Origin: Bacillota bacterium
GTDB taxonomy: Bacteria; Bacillota; Bacilli; Alicyclobacillales; SLC66
Direction: 5' to 3'
Assembly: GCA_021793015.1 (NCBI GenBank)
Contig: JAJYTO010000004.1
Span: 1-52,298 of the forward strand
Length of the DNA: 52,298 bases
The position numbers and the translations under genes are program-made. Positions 37,685 to 46,913 of the stretch are shown here, piece by piece. The notes under the pieces are model-generated. The model made no database searches. It was not told where the DNA came from and saw only the letters and a list, made by a program, of their open reading frames with translations. Position 1 is the first letter of the stretch; each line of letters opens with the position of its first letter.

Positions 37685-38902
37685 ATGAAGGTACAGTATA
37701 ACCAAGGATCGGATTGGGATAGATACGCCAGAAAAGTTCTGTTCTGGAATTGGCTGACCTGGTTTTTCAACTTTATGGACCGGGGCCTCATTGGGCCGCT
37801 TCTGCCTCTGATTGTGCTGTACTTCCATTTGTCGCTGACAGCGGCAGGAGGTATAGTTTCGTTATTTTTTGTAGGGTACTTGTCGACGTTTTTGGGAGGC
37901 TTCCTGTCCGACAAACTTGGACGCAAGAGAGTGATATCCCCCTCAGTCATTGGCTTTGGGGTGGTCACCAGCCTTACTGCGCTCGCAAGGTCCGTGCCAT
38001 GGCTTGCAACGACGCGGATAGTGACCGGCGTGTTTGAGGGCTTTCAGTATTCAACCGGCGCCGCATGGTTGAGCGAAACCTATCCTTATGCAAAGCGGGG
38101 AAAGGCGCTGGCCCTGTGGGAAACGGGATACAGTATTGGAACTTTGGGCGGGATGGTTCTTGCCACGCTGCTGGCGGCCCGTTGGGGATGGCGCGCGCCG
38201 TGGCCGGTCGCCGGTTTCTTGAGTATCCTGGCGGGTGTGTTGATGATGATATTCGTCAAAGAGAGGCCACAGATCAGTACCCCTGGGTACGACGAAATGA
38301 AAGTTTTTACTGCCGGTGCAGCGCCAAAAATACGAGATGTGTTTCGCATGCGCAATGTGTGGGTCGTTTTCATCCTGCACGGACTGTACAATTTTACGTT
38401 TTGGATGGCGGGCGCATGGATAACCACTTACGCGATTAAGGTGAAGCATCTCTCCTTTGTCAACGGAGGGTTGCTTTCAGCGGTATTGTTCGCCGGAATT
38501 ACCATCGGACTTCTTTTGAACGGGGCGGTTGCCGATCGGATCGGGCGTGTCAAAGCGATCAGTCTCCTGTCTTTTGTCTCAGCATTGATCATGCTTGTGT
38601 TTACTCAAGTTTCTTCACCCGTATTGCTGTATGTTTGCATCGTCCTCGCCGGTATTTTTGGAGCGTATATCTCGTCCGCGATCGCCCTTGTCACAGACAC
38701 CTCAGGACCTGAGATCGCAGGCACAGCATTTGGGATCGCAACTTTCGGAGGGGAAATGGGCGCTATATTGGGCCCGCTCATGGGTGGATTTGTGGCGCAG
38801 TATTTTGGTTTTCAGACCGCTTTCTATATGTTGCCGATATCCTTGGTGGTGTCTAGTATTGTCGTATGGGTTGCGCGTGACGTGCATCACAGGTATCGCT
38901 GA
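37685..38902 (+). CDS. MFS transporter
   Basis: 12-TM pattern; GGFLSDKLGRKRV; DRIGRVKAISLL; SD gaggggg. Confidence 0.9.
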   Translation: MKVQYNQGSDWDRYARKVLFWNWLTWFFNFMDRGLIGPLLPLIVLYFHLSLTAAGGIVSLFFVGYLSTFLGGFLSDKLGRKRVISPSVIGFGVVTSLTALARSVPWLATTRIVTGVFEGFQYSTGAAWLSETYPYAKRGKALALWETGYSIGTLGGMVLATLLAARWGWRAPWPVAGFLSILAGVLMMIFVKERPQISTPGYDEMKVFTAGAAPKIRDVFRMRNVWVVFILHGLYNFTFWMAGAWITTYAIKVKHLSFVNGGLLSAVLFAGITIGLLLNGAVADRIGRVKAISLLSFVSALIMLVFTQVSSPVLLYVCIVLAGIFGAYISSAIALVTDTSGPEIAGTAFGIATFGGEMGAILGPLMGGFVAQYFGFQTAFYMLPISLVVSSIVVWVARDVHHRYR

Positions 38903-38942
38903 GTCCACGTGGCCCCGACGCAACGGAAGGGGGGTTCTGATC

Positions 38943-40193
38943 ATGGCGATCAGCGTCATGTGGAAGACGGTCTCAGAGGCTTGCAACTTGGCCTGCGATT
39001 ATTGCTATTACAGCCATTGCGGAGGCCAGCCAAAAGACATTCAACGCATCGAACCCCATGTGCTTGAGACGTTCATCCGCGACTACATGGGGCTGTCAAA
39101 CGGGGTTGCCGCCTTCGCCTGGCAGGGGGGAGAGCCCCTCCTGGCCGGCCTCCCGTTTTTTGAACAGGTGGTCTCTCTGCAAGCGCGTTACGCGCCTCCC
39201 GGCACGTCCATCGCCAATGCGGTCCAAACCAACGGCACGCTGATCACGGAGGAATGGGCCCGCTTTTTTAAACGGTACAACTTTCTGGTCGGCGTGAGCA
39301 TTGACGGCCCCAAATCCATTCACGACGCGCGGCGGGTGACGCACGCGGGGGGCGGTTCCTTTGACCGCGTCATGCGCGGCGTCGACCGTCTGAATGCGCA
39401 CCAGGTGGAGTACAACGTGCTCACCGTCATCCATCCCGGCAATGTCGGGCGCGTGAAGGAATTGTTGGATTTTTATCGAGACCACGAGTTCCGCTGGGTT
39501 CAATTCATTCCCGCGATGGCCTTCGCGGCGCAACATGTGGAACAGACCGGATCGTATGAGATCACGCCCGAGCAGTACGGCGAGTTTCTCTGTCAGGCAT
39601 TCGACGAGTGGTACGACGAAGAGTTTCCCCGCTTCTCAATTCGGACGTTTGACAGCGTCCTGTCGCTGTATATGAACCGCGATCCGGGATTCTGCGTGCT
39701 GTCGAAAACGTGCGGGCAAACCCTGGTTCTGGAGCAGAACGGCGATGCGTACCCGTGCGATTTCTTCATGAACGAGGACTGGAAATTGGGCAATGTGGCG
39801 CAGGACTCGATCGCAGAGCTTCTCGCGAGTCCTGCGATGCGTCGTTTCGCGACCTTAAAACCGACTCTTCCCACGGAATGCCAGATTTGCAAGTGGAAGA
39901 GCGTCTGTCACGGGGGATGCCCGCGCAACCGCGTGTACGGCGACGGCGGGGAAGTGGCGCCAGATTATTTTTGCTCGGCGTACAAGCGGTTTTACAGCTA
40001 TGCGGAGGAGCGCATGCAGCGATTGGCGCTGCGGCTGCGCAAACGGTTGTTTGACGAGGGGATCGATTCGATGCGGGATCGGGAGGTGGGCAGGAACGAT
40101 CCCTGCCCGTGCGGCAGCGGCCAGAAGTTCAAACGTTGCTGCCAGCCTCTGCAAGAAGCTGGCTGGCGATCCCTCAGCGTTTATTCTGGATAG
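38943..40193 (+). CDS. anaerobic sulfatase-maturating enzyme-like radical SAM/SPASM protein with C-terminal SEC-C motif
   Basis: CNLACDYCYY; FAWQGGEPLLAG; SPASM CX..CPCDFF...CQICKWKSVCHGGCPRNR; GRNDPCPCGSGQKFKRCC. Confidence 0.9.
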   Translation: MAISVMWKTVSEACNLACDYCYYSHCGGQPKDIQRIEPHVLETFIRDYMGLSNGVAAFAWQGGEPLLAGLPFFEQVVSLQARYAPPGTSIANAVQTNGTLITEEWARFFKRYNFLVGVSIDGPKSIHDARRVTHAGGGSFDRVMRGVDRLNAHQVEYNVLTVIHPGNVGRVKELLDFYRDHEFRWVQFIPAMAFAAQHVEQTGSYEITPEQYGEFLCQAFDEWYDEEFPRFSIRTFDSVLSLYMNRDPGFCVLSKTCGQTLVLEQNGDAYPCDFFMNEDWKLGNVAQDSIAELLASPAMRRFATLKPTLPTECQICKWKSVCHGGCPRNRVYGDGGEVAPDYFCSAYKRFYSYAEERMQRLALRLRKRLFDEGIDSMRDREVGRNDPCPCGSGQKFKRCCQPLQEAGWRSLSVYSG

Positions 40194-40234
40194 ACCGTCA
40201 CGCTGCAACCCATTCGTGCGAGGGAGGGACGAAG

Positions 40235-40615
40235 ATGATCATCCAGCGAATCGATCACTTTGTAATGACCGTCAGAGATATTGACGCGACCTGCGATTTT
40301 TACGCCAAAGTACTTGGCATGGATGTGGCGACATTTGGGGCCGGGCGAAAAGCTTTAGTGTTTGGGACGCAAAAAATCAATCTGCATGCCGTCGGCAAGG
40401 AATTCGATCCGAAAGCGCTCAGACCCACTCCGGGAGCGGTCGATGTGTGTTTCATTACTGAGAATCCTCTTGAGGGAGTGATAAAGGAACTGCATTCATT
40501 GGGTGTAGTCATCGAAGAGGGCCCAGTCAAACGAACTGGCGCCACGGGCGACATCCTGTCTGTATACTTGCGGGATCCGGACGGTAATCTGGTCGAAATA
40601 TCCAACTATTTGTGA
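40235..40615 (+). CDS. VOC (glyoxalase/bleomycin-resistance) family protein
   Basis: IQRIDHFVMTVRDIDATCDFYAKVLGMDV; YLRDPDGNLVEISNY. Confidence 0.9.
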   Translation: MIIQRIDHFVMTVRDIDATCDFYAKVLGMDVATFGAGRKALVFGTQKINLHAVGKEFDPKALRPTPGAVDVCFITENPLEGVIKELHSLGVVIEEGPVKRTGATGDILSVYLRDPDGNLVEISNYL

Positions 40616-40907
40616 GGCTTCGAGTATACTTTTCTTGATCTCAGGAGTCGCAGCGAAATAACCTGGCAATCATATGGCCGTGCCAGTGAGTGCTGGCGAG
40701 CAATGCAGGTGCGCGCAAGATAGCTGTTGAGACACTTATTTCATCGCGGTTCCTCAGCTTGAAACGGGAGAGAAAGGTCTCAGTTTGGGGCGGGAGAGAA
40801 AACGATTGTGGACAGTCACGTTGTCGAACCGTATACGAGAGTGTCGCCGTCTTATCTTGCAGTTCCGCCGCCCCGCTATAATACGGCTCGCGAGGGGATG
40901 AACCGCC

Positions 40908-42503
40908 ATTCTGATCCTTTCAAATATTGACGGTTTCGCGCTTGACCCAGGCGGCGATCGGTTTGACGGCGTTGCGATCGCGGACGGACGTATCACCGCG
41001 GTCGGAGCCGCCGCAGACTTGTTTGACCGCTATCGACAGTTGCGCCCTGAGCGCTTGGACGCGCACGGCGCCGTAGTCTTGCCGGGATTCATCGATTCGC
41101 ACCTGCATGTGTCGGGCGTCGCGTCGAGTCTCGCGGAACTCGACGTCTCAGACGCTCACTCGGTCGACGATCTCCTTGACCGCATCGCGGTCTACGCGCG
41201 AACCCGCGCGCCGGGACAATGGATCGTGGGCGGCGGATTCGACGAGAACCGTTTTCCCGAAAGCCGGCTGCCGACCCTGGCGGAACTCGATGAAGCGTCA
41301 TCGGCCGCGCCGCTCTTTCTTGCCCGCGCATGCAGGCACGTCTATCTGGCGAACAGCGCCGCGTTTGCAGTCGCAGGCGTGAGACGCGATTCCCCCGATC
41401 CGGACGCCGGTTTTTTTGGACGGGACGCGCGCGGCGAATGGACCGGCGCGGTTTACGAACAGGCTGCGCTGCCGTTCTTTGCTGTCCTGCCGGATCGCTC
41501 CGATGACGAGTGGGTCGAGATTCTGTCACGCGCCCTGTCGCAACTCGCCCGTCTTGGAATCACAGAGATTCATTCGGATGACTGCCGCTATCTGGGCGGG
41601 CTTCTGCGCACGAGAACGCTTCTGTCGCGCGCCCAGCAGCGGGCGCCCATCCGCATCCACGAGTTGCTTTCTTTTGAGGATTGGCGGCAGGGGCGTTTGA
41701 CGCGAACGCCTCTGCCCGTTAGAACAGAGGACGGGCTGCTTTCGTTTGGCGCAGTCAAACTCTTTGCCGACGGTTCCTTTGGCGGTCGAACCGCCTGGCT
41801 CAAGGAACCGTACGAAGACGCCCCGCACGCGGGGCAACCGACGTATACCAGCATGGAACTTCGGCGTCTGGTGGAAGCGATTCACACCGACGGATTTGCG
41901 GTTGCGATTCACGCCATAGGCGATGCGGCGCTCGACGCCGTGCTTGACGCTTTGGAGGCCCACCCGCCCGCCTCTGACGCAATTCTTCCCGATCGCATCG
42001 TACACGCCTCTCTTTTCAGTGAGGAGGCTGCGGCCCGCGCCGCAAGACTCGCGGTTGCCATAGACGTGCAGCCGCGCTTCATCACGTCGGATCTGCCATG
42101 GCTCAGGGAACGAATCGGAGCCCATCGCGTCAGACGCGCCTACCCCTTTCGATCACTCCTGCAAGCGGGACTCAAATTGGCAGGTGGATCCGATGCGCCA
42201 GTGGAACCGGCTTCTCCACTGCTTGGTATGCACGCCGCCGCCACGCGGCGCATCTTGGGGCATGCCGAGGTTCACGGCGCGGACGAAAGCCTGACGGTCG
42301 ATCAGGCGGTTCGTCTCTATACCACAGGCGGGGCAGTCGCGCGCGGGGGAGACAAGCGCGCCTTCGAACCGGGATCTCCCGCCGACCTGGTGCTCCTTGC
42401 GAGAAACCCATTGGGTTGTCAAGACGCGGACGAGTTGCCGCAGATCCAGATTCTCGGCACTGTCGTCGCCGGACGCCCGGTTTATTGGGCGGCGCGAGAA
42501 TGA
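40908..42503 (+). CDS. amidohydrolase (YtcJ-like); start codon unclear
   Basis: In-frame homology-like N-term ILILSNIDGFALDPGGDRFDGVAIADGRITAVGA precedes track start 41019; PGFIDSHLHVSG; GGSDAPVEP. Confidence 0.85.
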   Translation: MLILSNIDGFALDPGGDRFDGVAIADGRITAVGAAADLFDRYRQLRPERLDAHGAVVLPGFIDSHLHVSGVASSLAELDVSDAHSVDDLLDRIAVYARTRAPGQWIVGGGFDENRFPESRLPTLAELDEASSAAPLFLARACRHVYLANSAAFAVAGVRRDSPDPDAGFFGRDARGEWTGAVYEQAALPFFAVLPDRSDDEWVEILSRALSQLARLGITEIHSDDCRYLGGLLRTRTLLSRAQQRAPIRIHELLSFEDWRQGRLTRTPLPVRTEDGLLSFGAVKLFADGSFGGRTAWLKEPYEDAPHAGQPTYTSMELRRLVEAIHTDGFAVAIHAIGDAALDAVLDALEAHPPASDAILPDRIVHASLFSEEAAARAARLAVAIDVQPRFITSDLPWLRERIGAHRVRRAYPFRSLLQAGLKLAGGSDAPVEPASPLLGMHAAATRRILGHAEVHGADESLTVDQAVRLYTTGGAVARGGDKRAFEPGSPADLVLLARNPLGCQDADELPQIQILGTVVAGRPVYWAARE

Positions 42504-43480
42504 ATCATCCAATCGCACTGCGGGCCGTGAACTGGCGACCGACGATTCACCCTAGTCCGCGCGCGCTGTTGGCGGATCTGGAGCAGCGCTGCGGAGGCCG
42601 GATCGACGCGAAAGGGCGTCCCACCCTGACGGACGCCTCAGATGACAGCGTGCCGATCGCCGCCATCGTTCTGCCCGCCCACTTCTTCAGTTGCGCTGTC
42701 GCGGAAGTCCTGGGTCTGCAACCGACTGACCGCACTGCCTTGCGGGCGGTGGCCAACGCGCCTCGCTTCGCGTGGGAAGAGGCGCTCGACCTGTGCGCAC
42801 AAACGGCGCGGCGAACGCGAAGCATGCTCGTTCCCGGCACACACGTCCGCGCGTTCGGGAGTTCAACCCGCCATGGCGCCTATGTCATTGCGGCAGACGG
42901 ATCCGTCTTGGCGCAGGTGTGGCAAACTCATCGGTCCCGTGGCGAGGAGTGGCTCTTTGACGAGCGCGGCGACGAGTTGCCAATCTTCGAAACACCTTTC
43001 GGAAACATCGGCGTCATCGTCGGCAGGGATGCCTATTATCCAGAAACCGCGCGCATGTTGGCGCTGCGCGGGGCGGATGTGATCCTGTCGCCGCAAGCGA
43101 CGGCGGCCCCATTTAACCCGTGGCGGCAACTGTCGGGCGTGTGGAAAGACGCGCAACAAAACCAGGTGTTCGCCGTTGAGGCGCACGTGCAAGGGACCCT
43201 TTGGGGACAATCCTTTGAAGGGCGTTCCGCCATTCTCGCTCCCTGCGAAATCACGCCGGATGGAAGCGGCTTTCTCTCGGAATCGGGCGACGCTTTTTTA
43301 CAGTCCGCACATTCGGACAGCGAACCGCTGATGTGGGAGGCGCAGGTGAGCCTAAACGATCGCTCGCGGGCGCAGGCCATCTTTCCGGTTCTTCCGCACT
43401 TGAATCCAGTGTTGTACAAAAATCAACCCTGGTGGAGGACGCCAGAAACGCCAGAGGAACCTGGGGGTGAGCGGTCGTGA
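42500..43480 (+). CDS. carbon-nitrogen hydrolase-fold protein, apparently catalytically degenerate
   Basis: ETPFGNIGVIVGRDAYYPETARMLALRGADVILSPQATA; ATGA overlap with amidohydrolase; Glu/Lys/Cys positions substituted. Confidence 0.8.
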   Translation: MNHPIALRAVNWRPTIHPSPRALLADLEQRCGGRIDAKGRPTLTDASDDSVPIAAIVLPAHFFSCAVAEVLGLQPTDRTALRAVANAPRFAWEEALDLCAQTARRTRSMLVPGTHVRAFGSSTRHGAYVIAADGSVLAQVWQTHRSRGEEWLFDERGDELPIFETPFGNIGVIVGRDAYYPETARMLALRGADVILSPQATAAPFNPWRQLSGVWKDAQQNQVFAVEAHVQGTLWGQSFEGRSAILAPCEITPDGSGFLSESGDAFLQSAHSDSEPLMWEAQVSLNDRSRAQAIFPVLPHLNPVLYKNQPWWRTPETPEEPGGERS

Positions 43481-44778
43481 AGACGTCGGCGAATGGACGC
43501 GGACCCATCCCCGCGATCGTTGCGCGCGCGATTCTGTCCATGCTGCTGTCCGCCGCGCGCGGCGCGGTCGCCTGGAAGACTCGGCCAGCGGCCATCCGCG
43601 ACGCCTTGACGCGGCTGTCGCCTGGTATCGCTGCGCGCGACAGCACTGCAAACCGCGTGCGGGTTGCGGCCGTGCAGTGGCGAATCACCCTCGCGGCGAC
43701 GGTCGCAGACTACGTCACGGAGATGGACGCGATCGTTCGCGAGAGCGCAAGCCTCGGCGCAACCGTCGTGGCCTTCCCCGAAAATAACGGTCTGGCCCTG
43801 CTCGGACTCATCCCAGGCGTGAAACGGCTCGCGCGCGCCGCGCTTTCCCAACCGGGCAGAAAGAATGCCGACAACTCTTGCGATCCGCCGGGCCCTGCGC
43901 GTGAGTCTGATTCCTGGCGATCGTCGGACTCTACACAAGAGTTTCGTGCTCCGCGTGAGTCGGATTCCTGGCGGCCGCCGGACTCTGTGCAAGAGCCTCG
44001 TTCTCCGCATTCACCGGACTCCCCACAAAAGAGCGCCTTGGTGTCGCCGCTCGACGTATTTCGCATGATGAGTCCTTTTGTCGATCGCGTAGCTCGCACG
44101 GTCTTTTCAGAACTGGCCAAACGGCATCGGATGGTCATCATGGCAGGCAGTTTTCTCGTGGCTGACGGGGAGGGAAACGTTTGCAATACGGCCTATTTGT
44201 TTGACGAGACGGGCCGCTTGATGGGAACCCAGGATAAGCTGCATCTCGTCGAGGCAGAGTCAACGTGGGGTCTGGCGCCGGGGCGAACGCTCACAGCGTT
44301 TTCCACACCTTTTGGAACGCTCGCCGCGCCTGTGTGCATGGACGCGACGTATTTTGAAACCTTTCGGATTTTGCTGTCGCTTGGCGTTGACATTGCCCTC
44401 CTGCCGATCGGAGACGCGGCGGAATACCGCGCTTTCTATGCTCTGCGAGGCATCTGGCCGCGCGTGCAGGAGAGTCCGATGTACGGAGTGAAGGCGGCCC
44501 TCGTCGGAAATCTGTTTGGGCAGACGTTCACCGGCAAAGCGGGCGTGGTTGCCCCCATCTCCCTCACCCCGCAGCAAAACGGCGTGTTGGCCGAAGCAAA
44601 AACGTATGATCGTTCGGAAATCGTGGTGGCTGATTTGGACATCCAACGGCTCCACACTTATCGGGAACAGGAGTGGGAAGACAACGACATTCGGCCATCC
44701 CTCTACGAACGAGACTTGTCCGAATTATACGCGAGGATGCAACTGGAAGTGGAATTGGCCAGTCCCGGACAACCATGA
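43477..44778 (+). CDS. carbon-nitrogen hydrolase (nitrilase superfamily), triad intact, with repeat insertion
   Basis: VVAFPENNG (E), GTQDKLHLVEAE (K), LAAPVCMDATYFE (C). Confidence 0.88.
   Translation: MKTSANGRGPIPAIVARAILSMLLSAARGAVAWKTRPAAIRDALTRLSPGIAARDSTANRVRVAAVQWRITLAATVADYVTEMDAIVRESASLGATVVAFPENNGLALLGLIPGVKRLARAALSQPGRKNADNSCDPPGPARESDSWRSSDSTQEFRAPRESDSWRPPDSVQEPRSPHSPDSPQKSALVSPLDVFRMMSPFVDRVARTVFSELAKRHRMVIMAGSFLVADGEGNVCNTAYLFDETGRLMGTQDKLHLVEAESTWGLAPGRTLTAFSTPFGTLAAPVCMDATYFETFRILLSLGVDIALLPIGDAAEYRAFYALRGIWPRVQESPMYGVKAALVGNLFGQTFTGKAGVVAPISLTPQQNGVLAEAKTYDRSEIVVADLDIQRLHTYREQEWEDNDIRPSLYERDLSELYARMQLEVELASPGQP
43899..44030 (+). repeat. 54-bp in-frame imperfect repeat inside nitrilase domain
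   Basis: RESDSWRSSDSTQEFRAP RESDSWRPPDSVQEPRSP HSPDSPQK. Confidence 0.85.
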
Positions 44779-44889
44779 TGCTTGGCCTTGATGGCTATGC
44801 GGCCTGTCCGAACAGAGGACACTGCTGCGTCCGAGCGAACAGGTTGCAGTACGCGCCAGCCAGAGTGATGAACTATGGACATATTCTCC

Positions 44890-44919
44890 TTGATTTATTA
44901 AATCCAATGGATATAATAA
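44890..44919 (+). promoter_or_regulatory. ROK promoter overlapped by palindromic operator
   Basis: TTGATT-16-TATAAT; TTATTAAATCC-aat-GGATATAATAA palindrome at 44895-44919. Confidence 0.65.
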
Positions 44920-44924
44920 TAGAT

Positions 44925-46109
44925 ATGAATACTAAAACAACTCGTCTAGTGGGAACGAATCAAAAACATGGACAGGATTATAACAAATCCGTGGTATTTG
45001 AACATATTCGCTTGTTTGGCCCAATTTCCCGCGCCGATATTTCCGCGAGGACTTTGCTTGTGCCTCAAACAGTGTCCAACCTTGTTCGAAACTTGATTGA
45101 AGGGGGGCTCGTCGTCGAGTTGCAGGAGTCTGGAGTTGCTCGCAAACGGGGGGCGCATCCAACTCAGTTAGCCGTTAATGAAAACGCTCTCTTTACAGTG
45201 GGTGTGCAAGTGCAATATAGCCGGATATTTGCGGCTCTCGTGAATCTGGGAGGAAAGATTGTCAGGAGTGCTGAGCGACATTGGAATCTGCCGAGTGACT
45301 TTGAGACCTTCGTTAAAGGACTGGTGACTATGAGTGAAGAGCTAGTCGTTGGCGTGGATGGGATCAGGTCGATTACCGAATTGCAGGGTATCGGGATAGG
45401 CGTGCCTCGACTTTATGGAAAGATGTTTGGCAACCTTCCGGCGCCGAGTTGGCCATCTCAAATTGTGTTAAAGAAATACCTGGAGGAAAATGTTGATTGC
45501 GAAGTTATCGTCGCGAATAATGCCCATTTGGCGGCTGTCGGTGAGTACTGGATGGGGCGAGGGAAGGTGCCTGCCACTTTTCTGTACGTATACCTTGGTG
45601 ACAATGTCGGAGGCGGTTTGATTGTCGATGGTGAGGAATATGTCGGTGTAAGCGGAAAAGCAATCGAATTGGGTCACGTCCAGTATATGCCGGGCGGGAT
45701 ATCCTGCTATTGCGGTTCTAAGGGGTGTCTGGATCAGTATGGCAGTGTCAACGCCCTAAGAAGACGGCTGTCTGTGGCGAGAGATGCGCCGCTCGGTGAA
45801 GTCTTGAATACTGCAAATGAGCAACAACTTACCATCATTCACGAGGGGATGGAGGCGTTAGCCGCCAGTATCATCAGTGTTTTGTCTGTTCTGGATGTCT
45901 CCACATGCGTGATTGGAGGTCCTCATGCCAAGGATCTGTTCTCCCTGTTGCTCATTCCTTTGGAAAGCAAGATTCGCGAAAGAGAGTATGCAGTGGAGGT
46001 CAGGTGTTCGAACATTGATATCCACGCGGGAGCCATTGGGGCGGCGTCGACTGTATTTCATGATGCGCTTTGGTGCAAGACCTCCAACTTGCTCAAGGCG
46101 GAATCTTGA
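44925..46109 (+). CDS. ROK-family transcriptional repressor (NagC/XylR type)
   Basis: N-term wHTH FEHIRLFGPISRADISARTLLVPQTVSNLVRNLIEGGLV; ROK zinc motif ELGHVQYMPGGISCYCGSKGCLDQYGS. Confidence 0.92.
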   Translation: MNTKTTRLVGTNQKHGQDYNKSVVFEHIRLFGPISRADISARTLLVPQTVSNLVRNLIEGGLVVELQESGVARKRGAHPTQLAVNENALFTVGVQVQYSRIFAALVNLGGKIVRSAERHWNLPSDFETFVKGLVTMSEELVVGVDGIRSITELQGIGIGVPRLYGKMFGNLPAPSWPSQIVLKKYLEENVDCEVIVANNAHLAAVGEYWMGRGKVPATFLYVYLGDNVGGGLIVDGEEYVGVSGKAIELGHVQYMPGGISCYCGSKGCLDQYGSVNALRRRLSVARDAPLGEVLNTANEQQLTIIHEGMEALAASIISVLSVLDVSTCVIGGPHAKDLFSLLLIPLESKIREREYAVEVRCSNIDIHAGAIGAASTVFHDALWCKTSNLLKAES

Positions 46110-46151
46110 TAAACAAAAATACCTTGGAGAAATGAGAGAGGGGGGGCGGCA

Positions 46152-46913
46152 ATGCGCAAAACTTTCAAATTCTCACAAAGTTTGATCAGCATACTTTCCA
46201 TAATCGTAGGCTTAGGATTATGGCAAATTGCTGAGTTAACACTTCCCGCCTTGGTAGCTGGGCCGATCCAAGTTATTCAAGCATTTGGGGAAGGGATTCA
46301 AAACGGAACTTTAGTCCCTGATATTTCCATTAGTCTGGGAAGGGTTTTGGAAGGTTTTATTCTGGCTCTTGCAAGCGCTGTCGTATTTGGATTTATTCTC
46401 GGATGGTATCAGCCCGTGCGCTTGATGTTGAACCCATGGCTTCAATTTTTGCGCATGATTCCTCCCATTGCTCTCATTCCTCTCGTTGTTGTGTATCTGG
46501 GCGTGGGTCAGCCTGCAAAAGTGTTCGTTATTTTCTTTGCCGCATTCTTGGTGATGTTGGTCACGATCTACCAAGGCGTCCGACAAGTCGATCTCACGTT
46601 GATCCGTGCGGCGCGTGTGCTTGGGTGCAATGATTGGATTCTGTTTTCTCGAGTAATTCTCCCTGCTTCTGTACCTCACATTTTTACGGCCATGCGTCTG
46701 GGGATTGCCGCGGCGTGGACGACACTGGTTGCGGCGGAGCTTATTGCCGCGTCACATGGATTGGGATTCATGATTGAGCAGGCAAGCAATTACTTTGAAA
46801 TGCCAGTTGTGTATCTCGGGATTACCATCATAGGGATCTTGGGTATAGCGATGGATCGAGGTATTTTGGCAATGGAAAGAAAATTCACATTATGGCAGGA
46901 GAAAATCCAATGA
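46152..46913 (+). CDS. ABC transporter permease (SsuC/TauC-like)
   Basis: FLRMIPPIALIPLVVVYLGVGQPAKVFVIFFAAFLVMLVTIYQGVRQVDLTLIRAARVLG. Confidence 0.92.
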   Translation: MRKTFKFSQSLISILSIIVGLGLWQIAELTLPALVAGPIQVIQAFGEGIQNGTLVPDISISLGRVLEGFILALASAVVFGFILGWYQPVRLMLNPWLQFLRMIPPIALIPLVVVYLGVGQPAKVFVIFFAAFLVMLVTIYQGVRQVDLTLIRAARVLGCNDWILFSRVILPASVPHIFTAMRLGIAAAWTTLVAAELIAASHGLGFMIEQASNYFEMPVVYLGITIIGILGIAMDRGILAMERKFTLWQEKIQ

